Below, one piece after another: positions 36,637-46,300 of a stretch of DNA of 64,000 nt (its first letter is position 1; every line of letters starts with the position of its first letter). The DNA is taken from the NCBI RefSeq assembly GCF_016892705.1, contig NZ_JAFEMB010000001.1, positions 310,001-374,000 on the forward strand, read 5' to 3'. The position numbers were made by a program, and so were the translations under genes. A model generated the notes under the pieces. The model was not told the origin of the DNA, did not search any database, and saw nothing but the letters and a program-made list of their open reading frames with translations. The DNA is from Microvirga pudoricolor (lineage in GTDB: Bacteria > Pseudomonadota > Alphaproteobacteria > Rhizobiales > Beijerinckiaceae).

Positions 36637-36664
36637 ACCGGAGCCGCAAGGATCAATTCTCGCA

Positions 36665-36692
36665 GGGCGGCCCATGGCCGCCCTTCGTTTTT
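36665..36692 (+). terminator. Rho-independent terminator after ctaE
   Basis: GGGCGGC (36665-36671) pairs with GCCGCCC (36677-36683), loop CCATG, followed by TTCGTTTTT. It is 28 bases after the ctaE stop and separates the oxidase structural genes from DUF983-SURF1. Confidence 0.7.
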
Positions 36693-36753
36693 CGGCCCGC
36701 AGGCACCATGTGCCAGGACCGCGCAGCAGCCGCGAACCGACCGGAGGCCCGTT

Positions 36754-37125
36754 TTGGCCGAGACCCTGACACCCCCCTCCCCCATCGTGGCCGGCCTCAC
36801 CTGCCGGTGCCCCCGCTGCGGCAAGGGGCGCATGTTCCAGGGCTATCTGACCCTGCGGCCGTCCTGCGAGGCTTGCGGTCTGGATTTTTCGTTCGCGGAT
36901 GCGGGCGATGGACCGGCCTTCTTCGTCATGTCGATCGTCGGCATCGTGGTGGTGGGACTTGCCCTGTGGGTCGAGTTCGCCTTCGAGCCCCCGATCTGGC
37001 TGCACCTCGTGCTCTGGTTCGGCCTGTCGGCCATTCTGAGCCTGGCCCTCGTGCGGCCCTCCAAAGGCCTGCTCGTCGCCCTGCAATATCACCATAAGGC
37101 CGAGGAAGGACGCCTGCACAAGTGA
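36754..37125 (+). CDS. DUF983 family protein
   Basis: The 123-residue product starts at TTG 36754, with GGAGG 6 bases upstream. It has a zinc-ribbon-like N-terminus ('CRCPRCGKG' and 'CEACGLDF') followed by two membrane helices (about 54-75 and 80-98). DUF983 proteins recur next to SURF1 and oxidase genes in Alphaproteobacteria, suggesting a part in haem-copper oxidase assembly, though the role is unproven. Its stop overlaps the SURF1 start by four bases. Confidence 0.85.
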   Translation: MAETLTPPSPIVAGLTCRCPRCGKGRMFQGYLTLRPSCEACGLDFSFADAGDGPAFFVMSIVGIVVVGLALWVEFAFEPPIWLHLVLWFGLSAILSLALVRPSKGLLVALQYHHKAEEGRLHK

Positions 37126-37877
37126 CCGCGACGACTCAAAGTCAAGGCTGGCGAACGCTGGTCGCTCCCGCCATCGCGGCGCTCGTCGCCTTCGGCATCC
37201 TGGTGGGGCTCGGCACGTGGCAGCTCCAGCGGAAGATCTGGAAGGACGGCCTCATCGCGCAGATCGAAAGCCGGTCCCACGGAGAGCCGGGCGCAATCCT
37301 GCCCGAGTCCGCCTGGGGCGCCTGGAAGGCCGCCGACGACGAGTTCCGGCGCGTGCGCGTCTCCGGCACCTTCCTGAATGAGTTCGAGACGCCCGTCTAC
37401 GGCCTCGCTCCCGCCATGCGGGGCGCTCCTGCCCAGGGCTATTACCTCATGGTGCCCCTGCGGCTTTCGGACGGTGCCGTCGTGATGGTCAACCGAGGCT
37501 TCGTGCCCACGGAGCTGCGCGACCCGGCCACCCGGCCGGGCAGCCGGCCCCAGGGCGAGACGGCGGTGACCGGCCTCGTCCGCGCGCCGGAAGAGCGCAA
37601 TGCCTTCACGCCGGCGGACGATCCGGCCAAAAACACCTGGTTCGCCCGCGATCCCGCATCCATCGCGGCCGCCCGCGGGCTCGGTCGGGTCGCCCCCTTC
37701 TACGTGGAAGCCGACGCCACACCCAATCCCGGCGGCTGGCCCAAGGGTGGCCAAAGTCGCCTGGAATTGCCCAACAACCACCTGCAATACGCCTTCACGT
37801 GGTTCGGAATCGCCCTCACGCTGATCGGCGTCTTCGTGGCCTTCGCCAGGCGCAGGCTGAAGGGATCGGACACCTGA
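37122..37877 (+). CDS. SURF1 family cytochrome oxidase biogenesis protein
   Basis: The 251-residue product has the SURF1 layout, with a membrane helix at each end (residues about 15-33 and 225-245) and a periplasmic domain between. Motifs include 'LGTWQLQRKIWK' and 'NNHLQYAFTWFG'. SURF1 binds haem A and helps insert it into subunit I. The start is GTG 37122 within the DUF983 stop (GTGA), so the two are translationally coupled. Confidence 0.93.
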   Translation: MTATTQSQGWRTLVAPAIAALVAFGILVGLGTWQLQRKIWKDGLIAQIESRSHGEPGAILPESAWGAWKAADDEFRRVRVSGTFLNEFETPVYGLAPAMRGAPAQGYYLMVPLRLSDGAVVMVNRGFVPTELRDPATRPGSRPQGETAVTGLVRAPEERNAFTPADDPAKNTWFARDPASIAAARGLGRVAPFYVEADATPNPGGWPKGGQSRLELPNNHLQYAFTWFGIALTLIGVFVAFARRRLKGSDT

Positions 37878-37924
37878 CGGACGGGAAGCCGAGACATCCG
37901 GTGACCTGGGATGCCCTGCCCGCT

Positions 37925-37952
37925 CTTGTTCCGGCAACGCCCCGCGCATAAT
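37925..37952 (+). promoter_or_regulatory. Possible promoter upstream of thrC
   Basis: CTTGTT (37925-37930) and CATAAT (37947-37952) are separated by 16 bases. They lie 25 bases before the thrC ATG. Only the -10 is a good match, so confidence is low. Transcription from the upstream SURF1 operon is also possible. Confidence 0.35.
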
Positions 37953-37977
37953 GTCCGGCGCAATCTGAGGATCTGAC

Positions 37978-39393
37978 ATGCTTCATGTATCCACCCGCGG
38001 CGAGGCCCCGGCGATCGGCTTCACGGAGGCCCTGCTGGCCGGCCTGGCGCGGGACGGTGGCCTTTATGTTCCGGAAACCTGGCCTGCCTTGTCCCACGGC
38101 GCGATCCGGGGCTTCGCCGGAAAGCGTTACGCCGACGTGGCCAAGGACGTGCTCGGGCCCCTGGTGGACGGGGACATTCCCCAAGCCGAACTCGGGCGCA
38201 TGATCGAGGAGGCCTATGCCACGTTCCGGCATCCGGCGACGTGCCCGATGACCCAGATCGGCGACAATCTGTTCGTGCTCGAACTCTTCCACGGCCCGAC
38301 GCTCGCCTTCAAGGACGTGGCGATGCAGCTGCTGGGCCGCCTCATGGATCACGCGCTGAAGGCGCGGGGCAGCCGGGCCACCATCGTGGGTGCGACCTCG
38401 GGCGATACCGGCAGCGCGGCCGTCGAGGCGTTCAAAGGCCTCGATCAGGTCGATGTGTTCATTCTCTACCCGCATGGGCGCGTGTCCGACGTCCAGCGGC
38501 GCCAGATGACCACGGTGGGGTCGCCCAACATCCATGCCATCGCCGTGGAGGGCACGTTCGACGATTGCCAGGCCATGGTGAAGGGCATGTTCAACCATGC
38601 CCGCTTCCGGGACGACCTGCGGCTCTCTGGCGTGAACTCGATCAACTGGGCCCGGGTGGCCGCCCAGACCGTGTATTACTTCACGGCGGCCGTGAGCCTC
38701 GGCGGCCCGGACCGCGGGGTCTCGTTCTCGGTTCCGACCGGCAACTTCGGCGACATCCTGGCCGGATGGGCCGCCAAGCGCATGGGGCTTCCCATCGAGC
38801 GCCTGATGATCGGCACCAACGCCAACGACATCCTGGCCCGGGCGCTGGGCTCCGGCTCCTACGAGATCAAGGGCGTCCAGCCCACCGCATCCCCGTCCAT
38901 GGACATCCAGATCTCGTCCAACTTCGAGCGCCTCCTCTTCGAGGCCTATGGCCGGGATGCCGGCGCGGTGCGCCGCCTCATGGCAGGGCTCGCCCAGTCC
39001 CGCGCCTTCCTCATCGATGCCGAGCCGCTGTCCCGCATCCGCGACGAATTCTCGGCCCAGGCCGTGGACGAGCCGCAGGTCGCCGACGAAATGGCCCGGA
39101 CCTATCGCGAGACCGGCTACGTGATCGACCCGCACACCGCAATCGGCACCCGCGCGGCCCGCGCCCTGCTCCAGGAGCGCCCCGAGGTTCCGGTGGTGGC
39201 GCTGTCCACCGCCCATCCGGCCAAGTTCCCGGACGCGGTCGAGCGCGCCACGGGGATCCGGCCGGCCCTGCCCTCGCACATGGCCGATCTCATGGAGCGA
39301 CGGGAGACTTTCACGGTGCTGCCCAATGACGAGGCCGCCGTTCAGCGCTTCATCCGCGAGCGGGCCCGCGCGGTGCGGGGTCAAGCCGCATGA
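37978..39393 (+). CDS. thrC: Threonine synthase
   Basis: The 471-residue PLP enzyme has the catalytic Lys in 'LAFKDVAMQLLG' and the phosphate-binding loop 'GATSGDTGSAAVEAF'. The start 'MLHVSTRGEAPAIGFTEALLAGLARDGGLYVP' is typical of the longer, proteobacterial type. It converts O-phosphohomoserine to threonine. The stop overlaps the next gene by four bases. The homoserine kinase gene thrB is about 7 kb away. Confidence 0.96.
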   Translation: MLHVSTRGEAPAIGFTEALLAGLARDGGLYVPETWPALSHGAIRGFAGKRYADVAKDVLGPLVDGDIPQAELGRMIEEAYATFRHPATCPMTQIGDNLFVLELFHGPTLAFKDVAMQLLGRLMDHALKARGSRATIVGATSGDTGSAAVEAFKGLDQVDVFILYPHGRVSDVQRRQMTTVGSPNIHAIAVEGTFDDCQAMVKGMFNHARFRDDLRLSGVNSINWARVAAQTVYYFTAAVSLGGPDRGVSFSVPTGNFGDILAGWAAKRMGLPIERLMIGTNANDILARALGSGSYEIKGVQPTASPSMDIQISSNFERLLFEAYGRDAGAVRRLMAGLAQSRAFLIDAEPLSRIRDEFSAQAVDEPQVADEMARTYRETGYVIDPHTAIGTRAARALLQERPEVPVVALSTAHPAKFPDAVERATGIRPALPSHMADLMERRETFTVLPNDEAAVQRFIRERARAVRGQAA

Positions 39394-40670
39394 ACCAGCA
39401 TTTCCGCGAAAAGCAGGTCAGCATCACCCGCCTCGACAACGGGTTCACGGTCTCGACGGAGCGGATGCCGGAGGTCGCGACCGCGACGCTCGGCGTCTGG
39501 GTCGCGACGGGGTCCCGCCACGAGCTGCCCCACGAGCATGGGCTGTCCCATTTCATCGAGCACATGGCCTTCAAGGGCACGGCCCGCCGCTCCGCCCGCC
39601 AGATCGCCGAGGATATCGAGAACGTGGGCGGCGAGATCAATGCCGCAACCAGCATCGAGTACACGAGCTATACGGCCCGCGTATTGGGCGAGAACATCGA
39701 CGTGGCCCTCGACGTGGTTGGCGACATCCTGACGAACTCCGTCTTTGAGGCGGGCGAGATGGCCCGCGAAAAGGGCGTGATCCTTCAGGAATATGCTGCC
39801 GTCGAGGATACGCCGGACGATTTGATCTACGACGCCTTCATGGAAACGGCCTTCGGACAGCAGCCCATCGGGCGTCCGATCCTGGGCACACCCGAGACCA
39901 TCAAGAGCTTCGACGAGGCCACCATCCGCACCTATTTAGGCCGCGAATACGCGCCTGGAAAAATGGCCCTCGCGGCGGCGGGCGACGTGGACCACGCGCA
40001 GGTGGTCGAACTCGCGCAAAAGCATTTCGGCGGGCTTCCGGCCGTGGAGATCCGCCAGCCTGAATCCGGGCATTACACCGGAGGCGAGCGGCGTCTGCCG
40101 AAAAAGCTCGAACAGGCCAACATCGTTCTGGGCCTGCCAGGGCTTTCGTTCAAGGACCCGAACTATTACGCCACGCATCTCTTTGCCCATATCCTCGGGG
40201 GCGGGCTCACCTCACGTCTCTGGCACGAGGTGCGCGAGACGCGGGGGCTCGCCTACTCCATCGATTCCTTCCACTGGCCCTTTTCCGATTCCGGCCTGTT
40301 CGGCATCGGAGCCGGAACGGCGGGCTCGGACGTGGCGGAACTGATGGACGTGACTCTGGCTTGCGCGCGTCGCGCCACGGAGGATATCGGCGAGGTGGAA
40401 CTGTCTCGCGCCAAGGCCCAGATGAAGGTGGCGCTGCTGGCGGCCCTCGAGACGCCGGGCGGGCGGATCGAGCGGGTGGCGCGCCAGCTTCTGTCCTGGG
40501 GCCGCATCGTCGCGAGCCAGGAGGTGGTCGCGAAAGTCGATGCGCTTACCGTCGAGCAGGTTCGCGCAGCCGGGCGAGCCGTCCTTGCGGGAGCGCCGAC
40601 GCTTGCGGCCATCGGACCCATCAAGGGTTTGCCGTCCCTGGCCGCCGTCAAGGCGGAACTTCAGGGCTAG
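39390..40670 (+). CDS. M16 family zinc peptidase (mitochondrial processing peptidase-like)
   Basis: The 426-residue product has the inverted zinc motif HxxEH ('GLSHFIEHMAF', residues about 51-60) and a downstream Glu in 'GVILQEYAAVEDTPDD'. The C-terminal half is the inactive M16 repeat, with the glycine-rich 'GGGLTSRLWHEVRE'. It is the alphaproteobacterial relative of the mitochondrial processing peptidase beta subunit, degrading short peptides. ATG 39390 overlaps the thrC stop (ATGA), and thrC-M16 is a conserved pair. Confidence 0.93.
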   Translation: MNQHFREKQVSITRLDNGFTVSTERMPEVATATLGVWVATGSRHELPHEHGLSHFIEHMAFKGTARRSARQIAEDIENVGGEINAATSIEYTSYTARVLGENIDVALDVVGDILTNSVFEAGEMAREKGVILQEYAAVEDTPDDLIYDAFMETAFGQQPIGRPILGTPETIKSFDEATIRTYLGREYAPGKMALAAAGDVDHAQVVELAQKHFGGLPAVEIRQPESGHYTGGERRLPKKLEQANIVLGLPGLSFKDPNYYATHLFAHILGGGLTSRLWHEVRETRGLAYSIDSFHWPFSDSGLFGIGAGTAGSDVAELMDVTLACARRATEDIGEVELSRAKAQMKVALLAALETPGGRIERVARQLLSWGRIVASQEVVAKVDALTVEQVRAAGRAVLAGAPTLAAIGPIKGLPSLAAVKAELQG

Positions 40671-40821
40671 ACTGTTACCTCATTCCCGCCGCAAAGTAGG
40701 CTCATGGGCGCTGAGACCGTCTCTCAGGGGACGGCTCCCGCCCTGTGACTCCTGCGGACAAGTCGAACCGGATGTTTGCTTTGCCTTGCCCTTGGGGGGC
40801 CCGACCGATACCAACCCCATC

Positions 40822-43731
40822 ATGAGCTACGGACGAAAGACGGAAGCGTTGCGGATCGTTTCGTTCGCCATCACCCTTTTCCTGGCGAGCTTCCTCTGCG
40901 CGGCCTGGCCGTCCGCCGGTTGGGCCGTCGAATCCGTGCGCGTGGATTCGGACACCAAGGCCATCGACCTCACGCCCATGATCGAGCGTTACCGCTCGGA
41001 CGGGGACGAAATCCGCATCTCGACGGCGCCCGGCCGCGACGGCATCGTGCGCCGCATCGCCGTGAAGGCCCGCGAGGCGGGCACCCGGCCCGACTGGATC
41101 GTCTTCGCGCTCACCAACGATTCCGACGAGCAGGTGGACCGTCTTCTCGTCGCGCCGCACTTCCGGCTCACCGCCTCGGGCGTGATCTGGCCGGATCTCG
41201 GTTCCTCCCGCATCGCCGCCATCACGGCGAGCCAGGGCATCAGGCCCGAGAAGGACGAGAGCACCACCGATGCGGACGCTTTCCTGATCACCTTGGATCC
41301 GGGAACCACGGTCACCTTCGTGGCGGAGCTGCGCACCGCCGACTTGCCGCAGCTGCATCTGTGGAACGCGGACGCCTACAAGGAGCGCGTCAATGGCCTG
41401 ACGCTCTACAAGGGCATCATCATCGGCATCGCGGGCCTTCTTGCGCTCTTCCTCACCATCGTGTTCGTGGTGAAGGGCGCCCTCATCTTCCCGGCCGCAG
41501 CCGCGCTCGCCTGGGCGGTCTTGGCCTATGCGTGCATCGATTTCGGCTTCTTCCAGCGCATCTTCCCCATCACGGAATCGGCGGAGCGCATCTACCGCGC
41601 GGGCGCGGAGGCGGTGCTGGCCGCAACCCTTCTCGTCTTCCTGTTCGCCTATCTCAACCTCAATCGCTGGCACGTGCGCTACAGCCACGTGACGGCCTTC
41701 TGGTTGACCTTCCTGGGGGCCCTGATCGGTCTGGCCATCTTCGACCCTCCGGTGGCGGCGGGCGTGGCGCGCATCTCCATCGCGGCCGTGGCCGGCATCG
41801 GGTTCATTCTGGTCATCCACCTGGCCACCCATGGCTACGACCGCGCCATCATGCTGGTGCCGACCTGGCTCCTGCTGATCGCCTGGGTGACGGCGGCCGG
41901 ATTCACCATCATGGGCCAGCTCACCACCGACCTGGTGCCCTCCGCCCTCATCGGCGGCCTCGTGCTGATCGTCATGCTCATCGGTTTCACGGTCCTGCAG
42001 CACGCCTTCTCGGGCGGTGCCTTCGCGCAGGGCCTCGTGAGCGACACGGAGCGGCGCGCCCTGGCGCTGGCAGGCGCCGGCGACATCGTGTTCGATTGGG
42101 ACGTCACCTCCGACAAGATTTTCGTGAGCCCCGAAATCGAGCACCAGTTGGGGCTCAAGACCGGAACGCTCGCGGGAGCCGCCTCCGACTGGCTCCAGCT
42201 CATCCATCCCTTCGACCGGGATCGCTACCGGGCGGCCCTCGATACCGTGATCGAACAGCGCCGGGGCCGGCTCTCCCAGGATTTCCGCCTGCGGTCCTCG
42301 GGCGGCTCGTATTATTGGTTCCGCTTGAAAGCCCGGCCCATCGTCGGCTCAGACGGCGAGGTCATTCGCATCGTCGGGACGCTCACCGACGTCACCGACT
42401 CGCGCACCTCGGAGGAGCGCCTGCTCCACGACGCGGTCCACGACAACCTGACGAGCCTGCCCAACCGCCAGCTCTTCTACGACCGCCTCGAAGCGGCGCT
42501 GACCCTGGCCAACCAGGATACGGGCCTGCGCCCGACCGTGCTGGTGGTCGATCTCGACAAGTTCAGGCCGGTCATCGAGTCGGTGGGTCACTCGGCCGGG
42601 GATTCGATCCTCCTGACCCTGTCCCGGCGCCTCGGCCGCCTGCTGCGTCCGCAGGATACCCTCGCGCGCATCGGCGGCGATGAATTCGCCGTGATGCTGC
42701 TCTCGGAGCGGGAGCCGGACCGGATCATCGCCTTCGCCGACATGGTGCGCCGGGCGATCACGACGCCGATCACCTATGCGGAGCGGGAGATCTTCCTCAC
42801 CGCCTCCATCGGCATCGTGCTCTACGACCCGCAATCGGCCGCGCGGCGCGAGGAGGTCGTGCGCAACGCGGAGATCGCCGTCGCCCATGCGAAGCGGCAG
42901 GGTGGCGACCGGATCGAGGTCTTCCGCCCCACCATGCGGTCCGAACGGAGCGACCGATTCACCCTGGAGACGGACTTGCGCCAGGCGGTCGAGCGCAACG
43001 AGATGAAGGTGTTGTTCAAGCCTATCGTCCGCCTGGAGGACCGCACCATCGCGGGCTTCGAATCCATGCTGCGCTGGGATCATCCGCGCCTGGGGCGGAT
43101 CGGCCCGGACGACTTCATGCCGATCGCGGAGGAAACCGGCACCATCGTGTCCCTCAGCGTTTACCTGCTCGAGCAAACCGGCCGCGAACTCGCGGCGTGG
43201 CAGGATGCCCTCGAGGTCGATCCGCCGATTTTCGCCAGCATCAACATGTCGAGCCACCACCTCCTGCGGCACGACCTGCTCCAGGACGTGAAAGCCGTGA
43301 TCGCCCGGACGGGTGTTCTCCCCGGCTCTCTCAAAATCGAGATGACCGAGAGCATCGTCATGGAAAACCCGGAATACTCGGCCCAGATGCTCATGCGGCT
43401 GCGGGATCTGGGAGCCGGCCTGTCCCTGGACGATTTTGGAACGGGATATTCGGCCCTATCCTATCTCCAGCGGTTTCCCTTCGACACAATCAAGGTCGAT
43501 CAGTCCTTCGTGCGCCAGATGGCGAATGGGAAACCCGTCATTCTGCGCTCCATCGTCAAGATGGCGCACGAACTCGGTATGGAGATCGTCGCCGAGGGCG
43601 CCGAAACGGAATCGGAGGCCATCGAGCTCTATCAGCTGGGCTGCGAGTATGCTCAGGGGCCCGTCTTCGGCGAGCCGATGTCGACCCACCAGGCCCGTCA
43701 GCTCGTGGGCGCCGGAACCCAGGCCGCCTGA
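40822..43731 (+). CDS. Membrane sensor with PAS, GGDEF and EAL domains
   Basis: From ATG 40822 the 969-residue product has a signal peptide, a periplasmic domain (about 35-190) of 7TMR-DISM type, 7 membrane helices (about 195-400), a PAS domain (about 410-540), a GGDEF domain with intact motif G618-G-D-E-F622, and an EAL domain (about 725-965). The EAL motif is Glu-Ser-Met (E747-S-M749) but the catalytic Glu and 'LSLDDFGTGYSALSYL' are kept. It is likely a c-di-GMP turnover protein reading a periplasmic or redox signal. The longer frame upstream was rejected for lack of a start with signal peptide. Its stop is directly abutted by yqgE. Confidence 0.92.
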   Translation: MSYGRKTEALRIVSFAITLFLASFLCAAWPSAGWAVESVRVDSDTKAIDLTPMIERYRSDGDEIRISTAPGRDGIVRRIAVKAREAGTRPDWIVFALTNDSDEQVDRLLVAPHFRLTASGVIWPDLGSSRIAAITASQGIRPEKDESTTDADAFLITLDPGTTVTFVAELRTADLPQLHLWNADAYKERVNGLTLYKGIIIGIAGLLALFLTIVFVVKGALIFPAAAALAWAVLAYACIDFGFFQRIFPITESAERIYRAGAEAVLAATLLVFLFAYLNLNRWHVRYSHVTAFWLTFLGALIGLAIFDPPVAAGVARISIAAVAGIGFILVIHLATHGYDRAIMLVPTWLLLIAWVTAAGFTIMGQLTTDLVPSALIGGLVLIVMLIGFTVLQHAFSGGAFAQGLVSDTERRALALAGAGDIVFDWDVTSDKIFVSPEIEHQLGLKTGTLAGAASDWLQLIHPFDRDRYRAALDTVIEQRRGRLSQDFRLRSSGGSYYWFRLKARPIVGSDGEVIRIVGTLTDVTDSRTSEERLLHDAVHDNLTSLPNRQLFYDRLEAALTLANQDTGLRPTVLVVDLDKFRPVIESVGHSAGDSILLTLSRRLGRLLRPQDTLARIGGDEFAVMLLSEREPDRIIAFADMVRRAITTPITYAEREIFLTASIGIVLYDPQSAARREEVVRNAEIAVAHAKRQGGDRIEVFRPTMRSERSDRFTLETDLRQAVERNEMKVLFKPIVRLEDRTIAGFESMLRWDHPRLGRIGPDDFMPIAEETGTIVSLSVYLLEQTGRELAAWQDALEVDPPIFASINMSSHHLLRHDLLQDVKAVIARTGVLPGSLKIEMTESIVMENPEYSAQMLMRLRDLGAGLSLDDFGTGYSALSYLQRFPFDTIKVDQSFVRQMANGKPVILRSIVKMAHELGMEIVAEGAETESEAIELYQLGCEYAQGPVFGEPMSTHQARQLVGAGTQAA

Positions 43732-44346
43732 TCAGGCGTGACCGGCCTCCATGGACAGCATCGCCGGGTTGATGCCGATGTGACGCATGGCCAGCTCGTA
43801 CCGCGCCTCGATGGGAGCGGTGAAGATCAGGTCCGGGTTGGCCGGGCAGGTCAGCCAGCCATTGGCCTGGATCTCGTTCTCGAGCTGCCCCGCCTGCCAG
43901 CCCGCGTAGCCCAGCGCCAGCACCGCGCTGGATGGACCGCGGCCTTGCGCGATGGCCCGCAGGATATCGACGGTCGCCGTCAGGCAGACACCGTCATCGA
44001 TAGGCAGCGTGGATTGAGCGATGTGGTAGTCCGGCGAATGGAGGACGAACCCCCGGCTGGTTTCCACGGGACCGCCCATCAACACCTGCATGGCCCCCAC
44101 GGATTTCGGCAAAGCGATCCGCTCCGCCTCGGGAACGATCTCCAATTGAACGAGGAGGTCGGGAAGGTTCAAGTTGGTGGCGGGCCGGTTCAGGACGATG
44201 CCCATGGCGCCCTCGGCCGAATGAGCGCACACGTACACGAGCGATCGGGAGAAGGGCTCACCGGTGACGGACGGCATTGCGATGAGAAGCTGCCCTTCCA
44301 GGTAGCTCGGCTCTTGGTCGGCGGTTCGGGTCAGCTTCAAGGGCAT
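43732..44346 (-). CDS. YqgE/AlgH family protein
   Basis: The 204-residue product has the YqgE/AlgH pattern: '[40 protein letters not shown]' at its start and '[24 protein letters not shown]' near residue 150. The family is conserved in Proteobacteria and was named for a proposed role in alginate regulation, but its biochemistry is unknown. Its stop directly abuts the GGDEF/EAL stop with no gap, an unusually tight convergent arrangement. Confidence 0.92.
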   Translation of the reverse strand: MPLKLTRTADQEPSYLEGQLLIAMPSVTGEPFSRSLVYVCAHSAEGAMGIVLNRPATNLNLPDLLVQLEIVPEAERIALPKSVGAMQVLMGGPVETSRGFVLHSPDYHIAQSTLPIDDGVCLTATVDILRAIAQGRGPSSAVLALGYAGWQAGQLENEIQANGWLTCPANPDLIFTAPIEARYELAMRHIGINPAMLSMEAGHA

Positions 44347-44459
44347 GGCTCGATTTCTGTTGTTGCCGTTACGTCATCTTAGCCCGCGTTCACGGGAAAG
44401 TGGATAGCCGCATCGGAATGAACACCATAAGGGAAGCGCCGCAAGGAGGCAGGAGTTCC

Positions 44460-45275
44460 ATGGCAATCGTGTTGCGCGTTCTCGGAGCAGGGCTTTTCCT
44501 GGCGCTCTCGTCCCAGCCCTCGCCGGCGCAGGACGCTTCGCCCTGGAGCAAAGGGCTTCACTCGCAGGTGCGGCTGCTCTCAGGCGGCGAGACCGGGCAT
44601 AAACGGCTGGCCGGATTGGAGATTGATCTCGATTCCGGCTTCAAGACCTATTGGCGCAATCCCGGCGAATCCGGCCTCCCGCCCCGCTTCGACTGGTCCG
44701 CATCGCGCAATGTGGCGGACGTGCAGGTGCTCTGGCCCGCGCCCGCCCGCGTCGAAGATGCCGGCGGGGTCGCCCACGTCTACAGTCACGAAGTCGTGCT
44801 TCCGCTTCTCGTGACCCCCCGCGACCCGGCCAAACCCGTCAGCCTCGACCTGACGCTGGATTTCGGCGTCTGCAAGGATATCTGCATTCCGGCTCACGCG
44901 GAGGTGGACCTGACCCTCGATGGCGCGGGCGAGAAGGCCGCGATCGACCGGGCCCTGGCGCAGGTTCCGAAGCCGCAGGCCCTGGGCGCGCCGGAGCCCC
45001 TCTCGATCCTGGACGTGACGCCCGAGGCTGGCAATCCGTCCGTCTTCCGCGTCAAGGTCCGGGTTCCGGACGGCGCGAGCCCGTCTCTTTTCGCCGAAGG
45101 TCCCGAAAACTGGTACCTGTCCACGTCCCGGCCTGACGGCCCGAACGGGTTTACCGTCACGGTGGACGAGAAGCCCGCGGACGCGCGGGACGCACCGGTG
45201 ACCCTGACCCTCGCGGCGGGCGGACACGCGGTGGAAACGCAACTTCGTCTCGACGGCGCTCCCAAGCCGCGCTAG
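44460..45275 (+). CDS. Periplasmic protein with DsbD N-terminal-like domain
   Basis: From ATG 44460 (AAGGAGG upstream) the 271-residue product has a signal peptide with cleavage near 'SPAQDA' and a DsbD-N/'thiol:disulfide interchange' immunoglobulin-like domain. Cys pair 'FGVCKDICIPAH' (residues about 139-144) matches the DsbD alpha-domain active-site. No membrane domain follows, so the protein stands alone, which is common in Alphaproteobacteria. It may pass electrons to periplasmic partners. Peroxiredoxin lies just downstream. Confidence 0.85.
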   Translation: MAIVLRVLGAGLFLALSSQPSPAQDASPWSKGLHSQVRLLSGGETGHKRLAGLEIDLDSGFKTYWRNPGESGLPPRFDWSASRNVADVQVLWPAPARVEDAGGVAHVYSHEVVLPLLVTPRDPAKPVSLDLTLDFGVCKDICIPAHAEVDLTLDGAGEKAAIDRALAQVPKPQALGAPEPLSILDVTPEAGNPSVFRVKVRVPDGASPSLFAEGPENWYLSTSRPDGPNGFTVTVDEKPADARDAPVTLTLAAGGHAVETQLRLDGAPKPR

Positions 45276-45321
45276 ACCGATGGGGGCGGCCTTCGTCGCC
45301 TTCCCATCGGAGCCAAGTCCC

Positions 45322-45807
45322 ATGACGATTCAGGCCGGAGATCGCCTGCCCCAGGTAACGTTTCGCGTCATGACCCCAGAGGGTCCGGCTGCCAAGACCA
45401 CGGACGACGTTTTCAAGGGCCGCACCGTCGCTCTGATCGGCGTCCCGGGCGCCTTCACGCCCACCTGCCACAAGAACCACCTGCCAGGCTATGTCCAGAA
45501 GGCGGACGAGCTGCGCTCCAAGGGCGTCGACGCCATCGCGGTCACGGCCGTCAACGACGTGTTCGTCATGGATGCTTGGTCCAAGGCCTCCGGGGGCGAC
45601 AACCTCGAGTTCCTGGCGGACGGGAACGGCGATTTCGCCCGCGCCATCGGACTGACGATGGACGGGTCGGGCTTCGGCCTCGGCCAGCGCTCGCGCCGCT
45701 ACTCCATGGTGGTGGAAGACGGCGTGGTGAAGAGCCTGAACGTGGAGGAAGCGTCCGGCAAGGCGGAACTGTCCGGCGTGGACAACCTGCTGACTTGCTT
45801 GGTCTGA
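45322..45807 (+). CDS. Peroxiredoxin (Prx5-type)
   Basis: The 161-residue product has the Prx5 active site, with peroxidatic Cys49 in 'PGAFTPTCHKNHLPGY'. A second Cys at residue 159 (final 'TCLV') could act as resolving partner. It reduces H2O2 and alkyl hydroperoxides, using a glutaredoxin- or thioredoxin-like donor. It follows the DsbD-N gene by 46 bases and converges with rnhA. Confidence 0.92.
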   Translation: MTIQAGDRLPQVTFRVMTPEGPAAKTTDDVFKGRTVALIGVPGAFTPTCHKNHLPGYVQKADELRSKGVDAIAVTAVNDVFVMDAWSKASGGDNLEFLADGNGDFARAIGLTMDGSGFGLGQRSRRYSMVVEDGVVKSLNVEEASGKAELSGVDNLLTCLV

Positions 45808-45820
45808 GCCCTAACCGAGC

Positions 45821-46300
45821 TTACGCGACGGGGGGCGCCGCGGGCGCCCCTTTGCGCGTCTTGTAGGGCTGCATGGCGGCGACCGCCAACGCGTCGACGC
45901 GAATGTTCATCGGGTCGCTCGCGTGGCCCTTCACCCAATGCCAAGCCACCGCGTGCCGGGACGCCGCCTCGTCCAGGCGGCGCCAGAGATCGTCGTTCTT
46001 CACGGGTTTGTTGTCGGCCGTTCGCCAGCCCCGGCGCTTCCAGTTGGCGAGCCAGGACGTGATGCCCTGCCGGACGTATTGGGAATCCGTGTAGAGATCG
46101 ATCTGGCAGGATCGCTTCAGGGCGTTCAGCCCTTCGATCGCGGCCTGAAGCTCCATGCGATTGTTCGTCGTGAAAGCCTCGCCGCCCGAGACCTCCCGCT
46201 CCTGGCCGCGGAAGGACAGGATCGCTCCCCAGCCACCGGGTCCAGGGTTCCCCGAACAAGCCCCGTCGGTGTAGATCGTGACGCGCTCGGTCCCGCTCAT
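45821..46300 (-). CDS. rnhA: Ribonuclease HI
   Basis: The 159-residue product has the catalytic carboxylates D12 ('[12 protein letters not shown]'), E50 ('NRMELQAA'), D72 ('LYTDSQYV') and D136 ('RVDALA'), with the basic handle '[20 protein letters not shown]'. It cleaves RNA in RNA-DNA hybrids. A longer reading frame runs on upstream into thrB, but ATG 46300 is the family start. It overlaps the thrB stop by four bases. Confidence 0.95.
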   Translation of the reverse strand: MSGTERVTIYTDGACSGNPGPGGWGAILSFRGQEREVSGGEAFTTNNRMELQAAIEGLNALKRSCQIDLYTDSQYVRQGITSWLANWKRRGWRTADNKPVKNDDLWRRLDEAASRHAVAWHWVKGHASDPMNIRVDALAVAAMQPYKTRKGAPAAPPVA

